This document shows, piece by piece, positions 1-8,619 of a DNA stretch of 64,000 bases (position 1 is the stretch's first letter; the number at the start of each line of letters is the position of its first letter). A program made the position numbers and the translations under genes. The notes under the pieces were generated by a model. That model saw only the letters and a program-made list of their open reading frames with translations, was not told the origin of the DNA and made no database searches. This DNA comes from Methylomicrobium sp. wino1 (GTDB lineage: Bacteria > Pseudomonadota > Gammaproteobacteria > Methylococcales > Methylomonadaceae), in contig NZ_CP024202.1 in the NCBI RefSeq assembly GCF_003932755.1, positions 930,001-994,000 of the forward strand, in the 5' to 3' direction.

Positions 1-259
1 AGATCGTTACGACATGCATGACATGTGTTGCGCCGCAGGAAAAAATGAACAGGCTGAATAGCAATAATATGCCTTTGAATTCGACTTGCTTACGCTTATA
101 AACGAAATAAAGCAGCGCAACCGGAATTGAAAAATACGCCAAGGCGATCACGGTATTCGCCGTTACAGTTAGCCATAGCAAGCCGGGTTGCCACAGGAAG
201 CAATTACCGTGCGGCATTAAATCTGCACTGCCAAATAAAAATTTCATCAGTTCTTGCAT
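1..259 (-). CDS. Ethylene-receptor-like membrane sensor, N-terminal part (runs off the window)
   Basis: The reading frame starts with ATG at 259 on the minus strand and stays open to the window edge, giving 86 residues. The visible part is an N-terminal sensor domain with three hydrophobic helices. It has the hallmark ALAYFSIP near residues 39-46 and CGATH at 75-79, which correspond to the helix-1 and Cu(I)-binding Cys/His motifs of the plant ethylene receptor ETR1. C75 and H79 are both present. The helix-1 Asp conserved in ETR1 appears to be Asn (residue 35). Bacterial proteins with this domain are usually histidine kinases or diguanylate cyclases, but the output domain lies outside the window. 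The family match is by motif and is fairly sure; ligand and output are unknown. Confidence 0.75.
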   Translation of the reverse strand, partial: MQELMKFLFGSADLMPHGNCFLWQPGLLWLTVTANTVIALAYFSIPVALLYFVYKRKQVEFKGILLLFSLFIFSCGATHVMHVVTI

Positions 260-530
260 AATGGCTATCCGTTTATTGATTGACCGAATCTTAGAAACTA
301 CATGATCGGCAATTTATTTTATTACGGTTATTAAGGTTTATTAATACGCCATTCTAAGCGAAGAATACCGGAAAGATAAGACAATAGTTTCGGCAGGAAA
401 TAGTTATAAACAACCATCGATTGCGAAAATGAAATAGCTACTTATTCCGAATATAGCTGTTTAAGCCCGACTTACGCGATCCCTTCGCACTGCAAATTTC
501 TGTACCGGCATATGGAGGTGCCGATAGGAA

Positions 531-836
531 TTAAATCACACCGCTATCGAGTACCGGCGATACCCGGTAGCTGATTCCCGAACCCGAAAATTCGCCGCGC
601 AATTTATCCAATAATTCCTCCAAGCCCGGTTCGGCAAGATACATTTGAAAACGGATTTTGCGTTGACGGCCGGTCACCTGCTCGGCCAAAGACAAACCGA
701 CATTGCGGTGGTCGTGCGAATAGACCGGCAGACTGCTGAAACCGTGTTCGGATTCCAGCGTCAATAAACAATCGACGACCGCTTCCTCAAGATCCGGTGC
801 GACATTCAATGTGACTAAAAACTCAGGGCTACTCAT
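531..836 (-). CDS. DUF3240 family small protein (PII-like fold expected)
   Basis: A 101-residue soluble protein beginning MSSPEFLVTL. It resembles the DUF3240 family, small proteins often encoded right after heavy-metal RND pumps and predicted to have a PII-like ferredoxin fold. Its start overlaps the last codons of the pump gene upstream, so it is translationally coupled and is the last gene of the efflux operon. An AAGGAG sequence precedes two adjacent ATG codons (839 and 836); 836 is chosen because the spacing is better. A longer frame to 860 would add seven residues inside the pump gene and is less likely. The role is presumably regulatory or metal-sensing, but this is inference. Confidence 0.7.
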   Translation of the reverse strand: MSSPEFLVTLNVAPDLEEAVVDCLLTLESEHGFSSLPVYSHDHRNVGLSLAEQVTGRQRKIRFQMYLAEPGLEELLDKLRGEFSGSGISYRVSPVLDSGVI

Positions 837-3800
837 CATCAAGCTCCTTTGCCATACCAAAACGTTGAAACAATATTGGCAGTAAAAACAGCGTCAAAAA
901 GGTCGATGACAACAAACCGCCGATAACAACGACCGCCAACGGCCGCTGAATTTCGGAACCCGGCCCGGTTGCGTACAACATCGGCAACAAACCGAATGCC
1001 GTGGTTGCGGCTGTCATCAAGACCGGCCGTAAACGCCGCATCGACCCAACTACGACAGCCTGCCCGACTTGCATGCCGGCTATGCATAATTGATTGAAAT
1101 GGGTCACCATCACCACGCCGTTCAAGACCGCGATACCCAACAACGTAATAAACCCTACCGAAGCCGGTACCGATAAATATTCGCCGGACAACCACAAGGC
1201 AATGACGCCTCCGATCATCGCCAGCGGGATGTTCGATAATACCAAAGTCGCTTGACGCACCGACCCGAAGGTCGCGAACAACAGCAAAAAAATGAGCAGC
1301 AAAGCAACCGGCACGACGATCGCCAGCCTTGCCGCAGCCCGTTGCTGATTTTCAAATTGTCCGCCGAACTCGACTGAATAGCCGGTTGGCAATTCGACTT
1401 GTTGCGCAACCTGGTTTCGCGCTTCGTCGACGAAACCGACTAAATCTCTGTTTTCGACATTGCTGCGAATGACTGCGAAGCGCTGGGTTTTTTCACGCTC
1501 TATCGACACCAGTCCTTCGCTGCGATCGAGTTTCGCCAATGCCGACAGCGCCACATAGCCGCCTCCCGGCAACGCAATCGGTAAACTAGCGAAATTCGCC
1601 GAACTACCAGCGCCACGCAACAGTAACGGCGTCCTCACTTGACCTTCCTGAACGATACCCAGCTTCAAGCCTTCGATCTGCGCTCTCAACAGATTCTCGA
1701 CCACATCGATATCCAAACCGAAGCGTCCGATCGCCGCACGATCCAGCTTTAATTGTAGAAACTGCATGCCTTCGTTTTGTTTCAAAAAGACGTCGCTAGA
1801 ACCTTTTAGACTTCTCAATACCGCTGCGATTTCCTCTGCTTTTCGATTCAAAACGGCTGAATCCGGACCGAATAATTTGACCGCGACATCGCCTCGGGTC
1901 CCGGTCAGCATTTCCGACACGCGCATTTCTATCGGCTGCGTGAAACCATAGGCGATACCCGGCAGTTGATCGAGCACCGTACGAATCTCGTCGATCAACG
2001 CTTCCTTACCGTCCATCCGCCATTGATCCTTAGGTTTTAATATCAGAAACGTATCGGTCTCATTTAAGCCCATCGGATCGAGACCGAGTTCGTCGGAACC
2101 GACCCTGGATACCGCTTCGGCAATTTCCGGTACTTTTTCCAACAACGCTTTTTGCACACGTCCGTCGAGCGCCACCGATTGCTCCAACGTGATCGAAGGC
2201 AGTTTTTCCAATTGCACGATAATATCGCCTTCATCCATGGTCGGCATGAAGGTACTGCCAATTTGGTTAAACAACAATAAAGCCAGCAGCAATAACGCCC
2301 CCGCGCCGAAAAATACCGATTTGCCGTTATCCAAGCACCACAGCAATGCCGGCCGGTAGGCTTTGAGTATTTGCCGAGGCAGCCAAGGTTCTTCTTGCGA
2401 CACCTGTTTCAACAAATAAGAAGCCAGCACCGGAATCACGGTTAGCGATAATATCAAGGAACCGGCCAAGGCAAACACAATCGTTAAGGCAACCGGCGCG
2501 AATAATTTCCCCTCTAAACCTTGTAAGGTTAACAGCGGCACAAACACGATGATGATGATCAATGCGCCCGAGGTGACCGATACCGCCACTTCACTTGTCG
2601 CCCGGTAAATAACATGCAATCGCGGGAGACGCTCGGCTTTTTCTTTGTGCGCCAATTGCGTGATAATATTTTCGACGACGACCACCGCCGCATCGACCAA
2701 CATTCCGATCGCAATGACCAATCCGCCGAGACTCATCAAATTAGCGGACATATCCATCGTTTTCATCATGATGAACGTAAACAATGCCGCCAAAGGCAAT
2801 ACCAATGCCACGGTCAACGCGGCACGCCAGTTACCGAGAAACAACACTAGCATCAACAACACCAATACGATCGCCTGAGTCAAAGCAGTGATGACGGTAT
2901 CGACTGCTTGTCCGACCAATACCCCTCGGTTATAAAAGACGCCGATTTTCACGCCGTCCGGCAAGGTTTTTTTGATGGCGTTTAGTTTTTGTTCGACAAG
3001 AGCAATCGTTTGCCGGGCATTAGCACCGCGCAGACTCAATACCAAACCGGTTACCGCTTCGCCCTCTCCGTTACGGCTGACCGCACCGTACCGGGTCAGT
3101 GCGCCGATACGAACCTCGGCAACATCCCCAATCGTAATCGGCGTGCCGGCAACGGTATCTATCACGATCGCCCGCACATCCGATAATTGCTGAATGCGCC
3201 CTTCCGCGCGCACGATCAATGTTTCCTCTCCCTCATGTAGACGCCCCGCTCCGTCGTTACGATTGTTGGTCTTCAAGGCATCGATCAAACGGTCGGCCGT
3301 AATATTTCGGGCAGCCATTTTGAGCGCATCGGGCACCACTTCGAAACTCCGTACCGTACCGCCAAGCGAATTGACATCGGCGACGCCCGGCACCGTACGA
3401 AGCGCCGGCCGAATCACCCAATCCAATAGGGTACGCAGTTCCATCTGATCCAAACCTCCGCCCGATACGGTAAACATGAACATCTCGCCCAAAGGCGTCG
3501 TCATCGGCGCAATCCCTCCTTCGATGCCCTCCGGCAAATCTACCCACAACGTATTCAAGCGTTCGGCGATTTGCTGTCGCGCCCAGTAAATATCGGTACC
3601 TTCCTCGAAATCGATCGTGATGTCGGTTAACGCATATTTCGCGATCGAGCGCAGCATCGTTTGATTAGGGATACCCAGCAGTTCGACCTCGATCGGTGCG
3701 GTAATCCGCGTCTCGACTTCTTCCGGCGTCATACCCGGCGCTTTAACGATCACCTTGACTTGCGTCGGCGAGACTTCCGGAAAAGCATCGATCGGTATCC

Positions 3801-3897
3801 GTTGCCATGCATACCATCCGCCGCCGACCAGCAGCAGCACAAACAATACAATTAGTATCCGTTGAGCCAGTGCGAATCGAATTAAGTGGCCCATCAT
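829..3897 (-). CDS. Heavy-metal RND efflux pump, inner-membrane permease (CzcA/CusA family)
   Basis: A 1022-residue HME-RND transporter of full family length that exports metal cations from periplasm or cytoplasm by proton antiport within a tripartite complex. TM1 is at residues 12-30, followed by the family signature IDAFPEVSPTQV (36-47), a large porter loop, then TM2-6 from about 335 to 500, a second porter loop, and TM8-12 from about 860. In TM4 the motif GGLVIAIGML-VDAAVVVVEN (391-410) keeps D402 and E409 but lacks the first Asp of the CzcA-type DFG motif, which is closer to the CusA (monovalent) pattern. Other segments look more CzcA-like, so the substrate is unresolved. It overlaps the adaptor gene by 4 nt (ATGA). 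Confidence 0.93.
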   Translation of the reverse strand: MMGHLIRFALAQRILIVLFVLLLVGGGWYAWQRIPIDAFPEVSPTQVKVIVKAPGMTPEEVETRITAPIEVELLGIPNQTMLRSIAKYALTDITIDFEEGTDIYWARQQIAERLNTLWVDLPEGIEGGIAPMTTPLGEMFMFTVSGGGLDQMELRTLLDWVIRPALRTVPGVADVNSLGGTVRSFEVVPDALKMAARNITADRLIDALKTNNRNDGAGRLHEGEETLIVRAEGRIQQLSDVRAIVIDTVAGTPITIGDVAEVRIGALTRYGAVSRNGEGEAVTGLVLSLRGANARQTIALVEQKLNAIKKTLPDGVKIGVFYNRGVLVGQAVDTVITALTQAIVLVLLMLVLFLGNWRAALTVALVLPLAALFTFIMMKTMDMSANLMSLGGLVIAIGMLVDAAVVVVENIITQLAHKEKAERLPRLHVIYRATSEVAVSVTSGALIIIIVFVPLLTLQGLEGKLFAPVALTIVFALAGSLILSLTVIPVLASYLLKQVSQEEPWLPRQILKAYRPALLWCLDNGKSVFFGAGALLLLALLLFNQIGSTFMPTMDEGDIIVQLEKLPSITLEQSVALDGRVQKALLEKVPEIAEAVSRVGSDELGLDPMGLNETDTFLILKPKDQWRMDGKEALIDEIRTVLDQLPGIAYGFTQPIEMRVSEMLTGTRGDVAVKLFGPDSAVLNRKAEEIAAVLRSLKGSSDVFLKQNEGMQFLQLKLDRAAIGRFGLDIDVVENLLRAQIEGLKLGIVQEGQVRTPLLLRGAGSSANFASLPIALPGGGYVALSALAKLDRSEGLVSIEREKTQRFAVIRSNVENRDLVGFVDEARNQVAQQVELPTGYSVEFGGQFENQQRAAARLAIVVPVALLLIFLLLFATFGSVRQATLVLSNIPLAMIGGVIALWLSGEYLSVPASVGFITLLGIAVLNGVVMVTHFNQLCIAGMQVGQAVVVGSMRRLRPVLMTAATTAFGLLPMLYATGPGSEIQRPLAVVVIGGLLSSTFLTLFLLPILFQRFGMAKELDDE

Positions 3898-5063
3898 TCA
3901 GCACTCCCGGATTCGAGCCAAAGCGCTTTCAATGCCGCGGCGCCTCGCACCGCAACCGTTTCGCTAACGTCCAACGCACCTACGATAAAGACCGCATCTT
4001 CGTGCCGACCGATGACTTTGACCGGCTTGACATCGAAGCCCTGTCCGGTCCGCACGAATACATAGTCCCGTCCTTCGCTTTGCGCCAGCGCCGTTTGCGG
4101 CAGTTTGAACGCAGCGGTCTCGATTCGCTTAACCGCTTGCGCATTGACTGACTGCCCCGGACGCAGCTCGGTTTGAGGTCCTACTAACACGGCACGCGCC
4201 AGTACCGATTGAGTCTGTTCATCGACATGCCGGCCCAGCAAAACAATCTCGGCGATCGCTTCCGTACCGGCGACTTTAACCTTGTCTCCGACCGTTAAGA
4301 CGTCGATACGATCCTGAGCGACCGACAGCTCCAGCCAAAGTTGTTCGAGATTCGCAATGCGGAACAACGGTGCATTCGCGGTTAGACGTTCACCAACCGA
4401 AGCAATGCGCTTAAGTATCGTGCCGCCTATCGGTGCGCTAATTTCCAGCAGACTGTTCAGCCGTCTTGACGCAAGCAATTGACCAGCCTCCGTTTCGGTC
4501 AAGCCGGTAATCAATAACATTTGTTTGGCTTCTTGCGCCCTTGCTTTGGCGACGTTGAAGCGGCTAAGCGTTTCCTCCCAGCGACTCTGCGGAATAATGC
4601 CTTCCTGCTGTAATTTTCGATCGCGCCGATAGACTGCCTCGGCTAATTGCGCTTCGCTGACCCGTTTCAGATAGTCACGCTGCAACATCAAGAGTTCCGG
4701 ACTGTTCAATTGCGCCAATACTTGACCTTGCTGCACGGCATCGCCTTCTGCGACATGAATGCGGCTCACCATTCCCGCTACGGTCGTACTGACGAATTGT
4801 TCATTTTCCGGCGGAACGATCACTCGCGCCGATGCAGTCAGCAGCGGTATTTCGTCAGCCTTTTCCAAGGCGGCGAGTTTGATATCCAAATTAGCGATCT
4901 GCTCGTCGCTCAGCTCAAGAACGGCCTTTGATGATACAGGCGAACAATGATTCTCGTGCGCCGTATCCGCTCCGGCATCCTCGCACGCGTTTGCAGCCCA
5001 ACTACTATTTGAGGCCTGTAACACAAACAGACCTACCCATATTGATAACAAGATTCGTTTCAT
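3894..5063 (-). CDS. RND efflux periplasmic adaptor subunit (CzcB/CusB-like membrane fusion protein)
   Basis: A 389-residue periplasmic adaptor. Residues 1-23 form a signal peptide ending in SSWA. The mature part has the usual order: a lipoyl/barrel-sandwich half around residues 85-120 (EGDAVQQGQVLAQL), an alpha-hairpin at about 125-195 (QRDYLKRVSEAQLAEAVYRR), the second lipoyl half (SVGERL), then a beta-barrel and membrane-proximal domain. It bridges the inner-membrane pump and the outer-membrane channel. The N-terminal mature segment lacks the extended His-rich domain of CzcB, although one small CEDAG...HENHC stretch may bind metal. The gene overlaps both neighbours by 4 nt, so the three genes form one translational unit. 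Confidence 0.9.
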   Translation of the reverse strand: MKRILLSIWVGLFVLQASNSSWAANACEDAGADTAHENHCSPVSSKAVLELSDEQIANLDIKLAALEKADEIPLLTASARVIVPPENEQFVSTTVAGMVSRIHVAEGDAVQQGQVLAQLNSPELLMLQRDYLKRVSEAQLAEAVYRRDRKLQQEGIIPQSRWEETLSRFNVAKARAQEAKQMLLITGLTETEAGQLLASRRLNSLLEISAPIGGTILKRIASVGERLTANAPLFRIANLEQLWLELSVAQDRIDVLTVGDKVKVAGTEAIAEIVLLGRHVDEQTQSVLARAVLVGPQTELRPGQSVNAQAVKRIETAAFKLPQTALAQSEGRDYVFVRTGQGFDVKPVKVIGRHEDAVFIVGALDVSETVAVRGAAALKALWLESGSAE

Positions 5064-6316
5064 GGCAACACTCCGACGGCCTGATTGTAAAACGCGATAT
5101 CCCTCTGCAAAATCACCGAACGCTCTTTAGCGTTAAGGATTGCTTGTTGGGTTCTGGCACGGATTCTTAATAATTCGATCAGATTGATTTCGCCGACCGA
5201 GAAACTTAATTCAGTCATGCCCAAATGCTCTTCCGCCAGTTGCTTCATTTCATCGGTGGTTTCCTGTTCGACGCGGTTGATTTCCAACGCATGTAGGGCT
5301 TCGTGATAGGCGAGTTTCAAATCTCTAAACAGTTGCTCGCGTTCGGCGATCAAACGATTTAACTCGACATTGACCGCGGCAATTTTAGGCGCCTGATGCG
5401 CGCTGCCGCCGAACGGTATCGAAATACCGACGCCGAAGCTTTCGGTATTGTTACTGCGCGGATCGTTGTTGCCTCGATCGCTGTTGATGCCGACCGAAAC
5501 CAGAGTTTGACCCGAGCCGGTCAAACGTATCGCATCGAGTTCGGCTTGTTTACGGGCTATTTGACTGTTGAGCGCGGCCAAGGCGGGATGCTGCTGTTCG
5601 ATCGTTTTCAGAGCGACCAAGGGTTCTTGGAATTCGGCCGGAATTTTTTCGGTCCGCGTCAGATTCGTATAGCGCTTCCGGGCGTGCATGACTTCCGATT
5701 CCGCCAGGGTCAGCACCGAACGTTTTTGCAACAATTCGCTTTGTGCGAGCAATAAATCGGCACGGGCCAAGTCGCCCAGTTCATAAAGCCGCTTGACCTT
5801 GCCGACCAGTTGTTCGGTTAATTCGTAGTCGGTTTTTGCCTGATCATGACGCACATCGGTCAATGCGATATCCCACAAGGCCGACCTAACTAATCCAGCG
5901 ACACGCAATTTGAGCGCCCGGCTTTGCGATTGCCTGCTGTCATCGGCACGCTGGGCGAGATCTTGTTCGGCATCGCGTTGCCCGAAGTTCCACAACGGCA
6001 CGCTTACCACTGCATCGAGAATATGCAAGGTACCGCTGGTCGCTTCCAAAAAAAACAAATCCGCGGTAGCAGGTCCTGCTATCCAACTTTGCCCGCGTTG
6101 CGCAAGCGCTTTCGCTTCGTCTTCCAACGCTTTGAGCCATTCGACATCTGGATAACGTTCGGCGGTGGTATCGATCAAACCGGCCAAACTCATGGCAGGA
6201 TCGATTTCGATCGGATCGAAATGATCGACGATCATTTCGCTGTCCGCCCATCCGCCGAATGACAACAGCAGACAAAAACACAATAAAGCGCCTTTTAAAG
6301 GCTTGAGGGGAATCAT
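5060..6316 (-). CDS. TolC-family outer-membrane efflux channel (CzcC-like)
   Basis: A 418-residue outer-membrane factor. Residues 1-24 form a signal peptide (LLLSFGGWA). The rest is dominated by long amphipathic helices typical of the periplasmic tunnel of TolC proteins, in two repeats: about 110-210 (RALKLRVAGLVRSALWDIAL, then ELTEQLVGKVKRLYELGDLA) and about 300-410 (ELNRLIAEREQLFRDLKLAY, then MTELSFSVGEINLIELLRIR). The paired GDLA/GEIN turn motifs are characteristic of CzcC-type channels. No obvious lipobox Cys is seen. It is the first structural gene of the efflux operon and overlaps the adaptor gene by 4 nt. Confidence 0.88.
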   Translation of the reverse strand: MIPLKPLKGALLCFCLLLSFGGWADSEMIVDHFDPIEIDPAMSLAGLIDTTAERYPDVEWLKALEDEAKALAQRGQSWIAGPATADLFFLEATSGTLHILDAVVSVPLWNFGQRDAEQDLAQRADDSRQSQSRALKLRVAGLVRSALWDIALTDVRHDQAKTDYELTEQLVGKVKRLYELGDLARADLLLAQSELLQKRSVLTLAESEVMHARKRYTNLTRTEKIPAEFQEPLVALKTIEQQHPALAALNSQIARKQAELDAIRLTGSGQTLVSVGINSDRGNNDPRSNNTESFGVGISIPFGGSAHQAPKIAAVNVELNRLIAEREQLFRDLKLAYHEALHALEINRVEQETTDEMKQLAEEHLGMTELSFSVGEINLIELLRIRARTQQAILNAKERSVILQRDIAFYNQAVGVLP

Positions 6317-6400
6317 ATTTAGCTCCGCAATATGCGGCAGCAGGGCCGCAACTGAAACAACAAGTCGGATACTCAGCGAATCCGACGGTCTACAAACTGT

Positions 6401-6784
6401 TTACAGTTGCACGGGCGGCGCGCGTGGCGCTTGAGGAGAGGAGGAGGTTCGGCCGGAAAGCACATTCGGCGGTGGAGAAAACGCAACTTCGAAACCGAGA
6501 CATTCATCCGGTTCGGGAAACACTAAAGCAACGAATATTACGGCAAAAGGAAGCCAATCGGACAGCAGCGTCGTTTCGGCTTCCATGCCTTGGTCCAAAT
6601 CGATCACGGACGAGTCGAATAACGCCAACGCATCATCGTCGTTCCCTACGTTGAATTGCTCAAAGCCCGGCATGTGAACGCCGTACGACAACTCGTCGAC
6701 CATCGGATGCGCATGCACCAACGGCGCGATCGATTGCAGGATCACAAGAAAAATGACTAAGGCTTTTTTGAAGGGCGTCGACAT
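6401..6784 (-). CDS. Small exported protein at the head of the efflux operon, CzcI-like
   Basis: A 127-residue protein starting MSTPFKKALVIFLVILQS; a longer frame to 6820 would put 12 residues before the signal peptide. Residues about 5-28 are a signal peptide or anchor (cleavage near VHAHP). The middle is acidic (NVGNDDDALALFDSS). The C-terminus is Pro-rich and ends RAPPVQL. Short exported proteins of this layout commonly sit directly upstream of czcCBA-type operons and are called CzcI or are unnamed. The 84-nt gap to the channel gene supports cotranscription. A regulatory or metal-chaperone role is inferred from position only. Confidence 0.55.
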   Translation of the reverse strand: MSTPFKKALVIFLVILQSIAPLVHAHPMVDELSYGVHMPGFEQFNVGNDDDALALFDSSVIDLDQGMEAETTLLSDWLPFAVIFVALVFPEPDECLGFEVAFSPPPNVLSGRTSSSPQAPRAPPVQL

Positions 6785-6855
6785 GGGGCTTATGCTATGC
6801 CAAATAGTGATTGGTGGCAATAAAAAACAATAGCGTTATCTGTGCTATGAGCTAA

Positions 6856-6883
6856 GGATTTGGTCGTAAATAACTTCCCTATT
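6856..6883 (+). repeat. Solo arm of the 29.2-kb inverted-repeat element
   Basis: The 28 bases here match the left arm of the element at 29188-29291 with a single difference (GGATTTGGTCGTAAATAAC here, GGATTTGGTCATAAATAAC there) and continue identically through TTCCCTATT. No matching inverted arm was found nearby, so this is a solo or truncated copy. Confidence 0.6.
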
Positions 6884-6938
6884 CGGAGGGTTCGATAGCT
6901 CGGCTAATCACTTAACACGGGACAGCTTAAGGTTAATC

Positions 6939-7009
6939 CGTTCGTGGTGAGCCTGTCGAACCATGGGTGGATTAACCGTCCCTCTTCGACAGGCTCAGGG
7001 CGAACGGCT
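6939..7009. repeat. REP-like inverted repeat
   Basis: Two arms face each other: TTCGTGGTGAGCCTGTCGAA on the left and TTCGACAGGCTCAGGGCGAA on the right, about 30 bases apart. The TTCGACAGGCTCA core is a repetitive extragenic palindrome seen in many proteobacterial genomes. It lies in the non-coding tract and may fold in RNA. Confidence 0.65.
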
Positions 7010-7234
7010 AATCCTTAGTTCTTTTGTCCCGCCTTAAGTAGGAAGCCGATAGTTCGATTGGCAGGGAAAGTCGCCGGCAAAGCCTTTGTCGGACAGCCCG
7101 GCGCCTCCTCGGCCACTACCAAATTTGAAATGCGAAAAGTATAACATTACGAAGATCGAATTTTCTGAATCTAACATCGCTAGACCTTAAAGCATAAACT
7201 AGCATTTGGTTCCCGTAAAAGCACGGGCTTTGTA

Positions 7235-8002
7235 TCATGGTTTATCGGCAACTGTTTCATCATCAAACACCTCCTTGTCTTCAATCGGATTGATTACTTT
7301 CAAACCTTCAATCCAATCAAAATCATCGACATTGCGGGTGACAAGCGTCTGGTGATATTCCAGTGCTGTTGCCGCAATCACCGCATCACCCACCGACATT
7401 TTGCGTTGCTGGCGTAGCATCACTGCTGTCTGAATAACTTGCAAATTAACTGGGTAGATAGCGATGTTGGAGAAACAAGCTTCAAGGTAATATTTTTCAT
7501 CATGGGAGATGCTTGGGTAGCTTAGGACCTCTACTTGACTAATGGCAGAACAACTCGCGTCCTTGTCGTGCATAAACTTTCCTGATTACTTAGAACGTTC
7601 AGCCAATTTGATTTGACTCAGGGCGCCCGCCTGGGTCCCGTTAGGCCGCGCCGAGCACTGGCGATTTTGCCGAGAACAGCCCGCTAGAGGAGCGGCAGGG
7701 ATGCCGCTCGTTTTCGGAGGGCTAGGGATAGCCCTTCCGTAAACCCTCGGCAAAATCGTCAGCGCACAGGATGCAGCGGCCTCCGGGTGTCTTTTCTTTT
7801 GGATACTTTTCTTTGGACAAGCAAAGAAAAGTATCGCGGTTGTCGGTCCGCGAACCGACTCCATATAAGCGTCGCGATAGCGACACAAAACCTACTTCGA
7901 ATTTCAAATAGGCTGAAGCTTATACGTAATCAGGTAAACTTTTTGCAGATATCCATAGGCACTCTGAAATGAGTAAATAATAATGTTACTGTCAAGAATC
8001 AT
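7235..8002 (-). pseudogene. vapC-type PIN-domain toxin, split by a 354-bp TIR element
   Basis: The toxin is in two pieces. The N-terminal piece starts at ATG 8002 (MILDSNIIIYSFQ) and carries the first catalytic Asp (D4). The C-terminal piece, read from 7573 to 7235, has SAISQVEVLSYP, VGDAVIAATALEY and LVTRNVDDFDWIEGL, which hold the remaining PIN acidic residues. Between them lies an element (7581-7934) flanked by the 8-base direct repeat TAAACTTT. Removing the element and one repeat copy restores a normal ~135-residue PIN protein apart from one extra A in a run of A at the junction, which shifts the frame. PIN toxins of this family are RNases. The 112-aa C-terminal frame alone lacks the first Asp and should be inactive. 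Confidence 0.85.
7581..7934. mobile_element. Non-autonomous TIR element (MITE-like), copy A, inside vapC
   Basis: This 354-bp insertion has imperfect 24-bp terminal inverted repeats (7581-7604 and 7911-7934), both beginning CCTGATTAC and ending TTCAGCC when read inward. It is flanked by the 8-bp target duplication TAAACTTT at 7573-7580 and 7935-7942. It encodes no transposase. Inside is a perfect 14-bp hairpin GATACTTTTCTTTG (7802-7815 against 7822-7835). Short open frames across it are not gene-like. Its ends resemble those of copy B at 8198-8505, so both probably used the same transposase, which is not in this window. Confidence 0.82.
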
Positions 8003-8005
8003 CGC

Positions 8006-8585
8006 TTACTCCCTCCCCGGGAGCGGGCGATCTTTACGAATCTCCCGTTGCCATGCGGCTGGGTCTTTAATATCGGCAAATAGATTCTTGGTTGCCGCCT
8101 CTTCCATCAATCGCGCCATTTTGGTTCCTGTGGGTTCGTTATCGTTTTTTTCCTGTTGTTGCGGTAGCGTTTTCAGTTTAAGAAACTCAACAAAGTGCCT
8201 GATTAGCAAGATGCTTCAGCTTGCCGAAGCCAAGTGTCCGAGCGGGGGCCATTCCCAGCCGCAGCCACTTCTGCGGGACGGGCCCTCCTCTGTGGGAGCG
8301 ACGCCTTCGTCGCGATTTCGGAGCCTTTGCGGCTTGGCAGCTAATGACTTTCATCGAGGCCTTGGCGCTTTCGGCTTCGACGATCGCGATCTGGGGATCG
8401 CTCCCACAGGATAAAATTCCCTTCTGCAGGACGGGGTTGCAAACCCCGTCCTGCTAAGGATACTCTGGCTTTTTGCGCTTTAGCTAAAGAAACTTGCTAA
8501 TCAGGACAAAGTGAAGCACCTCTTCCTGCATGGGAGGAGGCAAGGTTTCGACTTCGTGAATTAGGTGTTGCATCAATCTATTCAT
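8006..8585 (-). pseudogene. vapB-type DUF2281-like antitoxin, split by a 308-bp TIR element
   Basis: The antitoxin starts at ATG 8585 (MNRLMQHLIHEVETLPPPMQ) and is interrupted after the codons for EVLHFV. Its second part resumes at 8197 (EFLKLKTLPQQQ) and ends at 8006 with DPAAWQREIRKDRPLPGRE. Excising 8198-8505 with one copy of the 8-bp repeat ACAAAGTG joins the two parts in one uninterrupted frame of about 90 residues. The N-terminus matches DUF2281-type antitoxins, and DPxAWQREIRxDRPLPGR is a typical toxin-binding tail. Three bases separate its stop from the toxin start, a normal vapBC operon order. Confidence 0.87.
8198..8505. mobile_element. Non-autonomous TIR element (MITE-like), copy B, inside vapB
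   Basis: This 308-bp insertion has perfect 13-bp terminal inverted repeats CCTGATTAGCAAG / CTTGCTAATCAGG and a perfect 8-bp target duplication ACAAAGTG (8190-8197 and 8506-8513). Inside it are a long palindrome (CTGTGGGAGCGA at 8290-8301 against 8398-8409) and a short one (CAGGACGGGGTT... at 8427-8453). No transposase is encoded. The terminal CCTGATTA and the following TTCAGC-like bases are shared with copy A. The 8427-8453 hairpin also occurs, slightly diverged, at 51696-51722. Confidence 0.88.
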
Positions 8586-8619
8586 GCTTTTAGCTCCTGT
8601 TAAATGTTGAAGCAGCGCC

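Larger units (their letters stand above)
6785..7234. other. Non-coding stretch between efflux operon and decayed vapC
   Basis: No convincing gene is visible in these 450 bases. They hold the upstream region of the efflux operon, a solo repeat arm at 6856-6883 shared with the element at 29.2 kb, and a REP-like inverted repeat at 6939-7009. The remainder (7020-7234) shows no recognisable feature. Confidence 0.5.

Noticed and set aside
7586-7888. 100-aa minus-strand open frame
   Set aside because: It lies entirely within the TIR element in vapC, spans its hairpins and has no protein family features.
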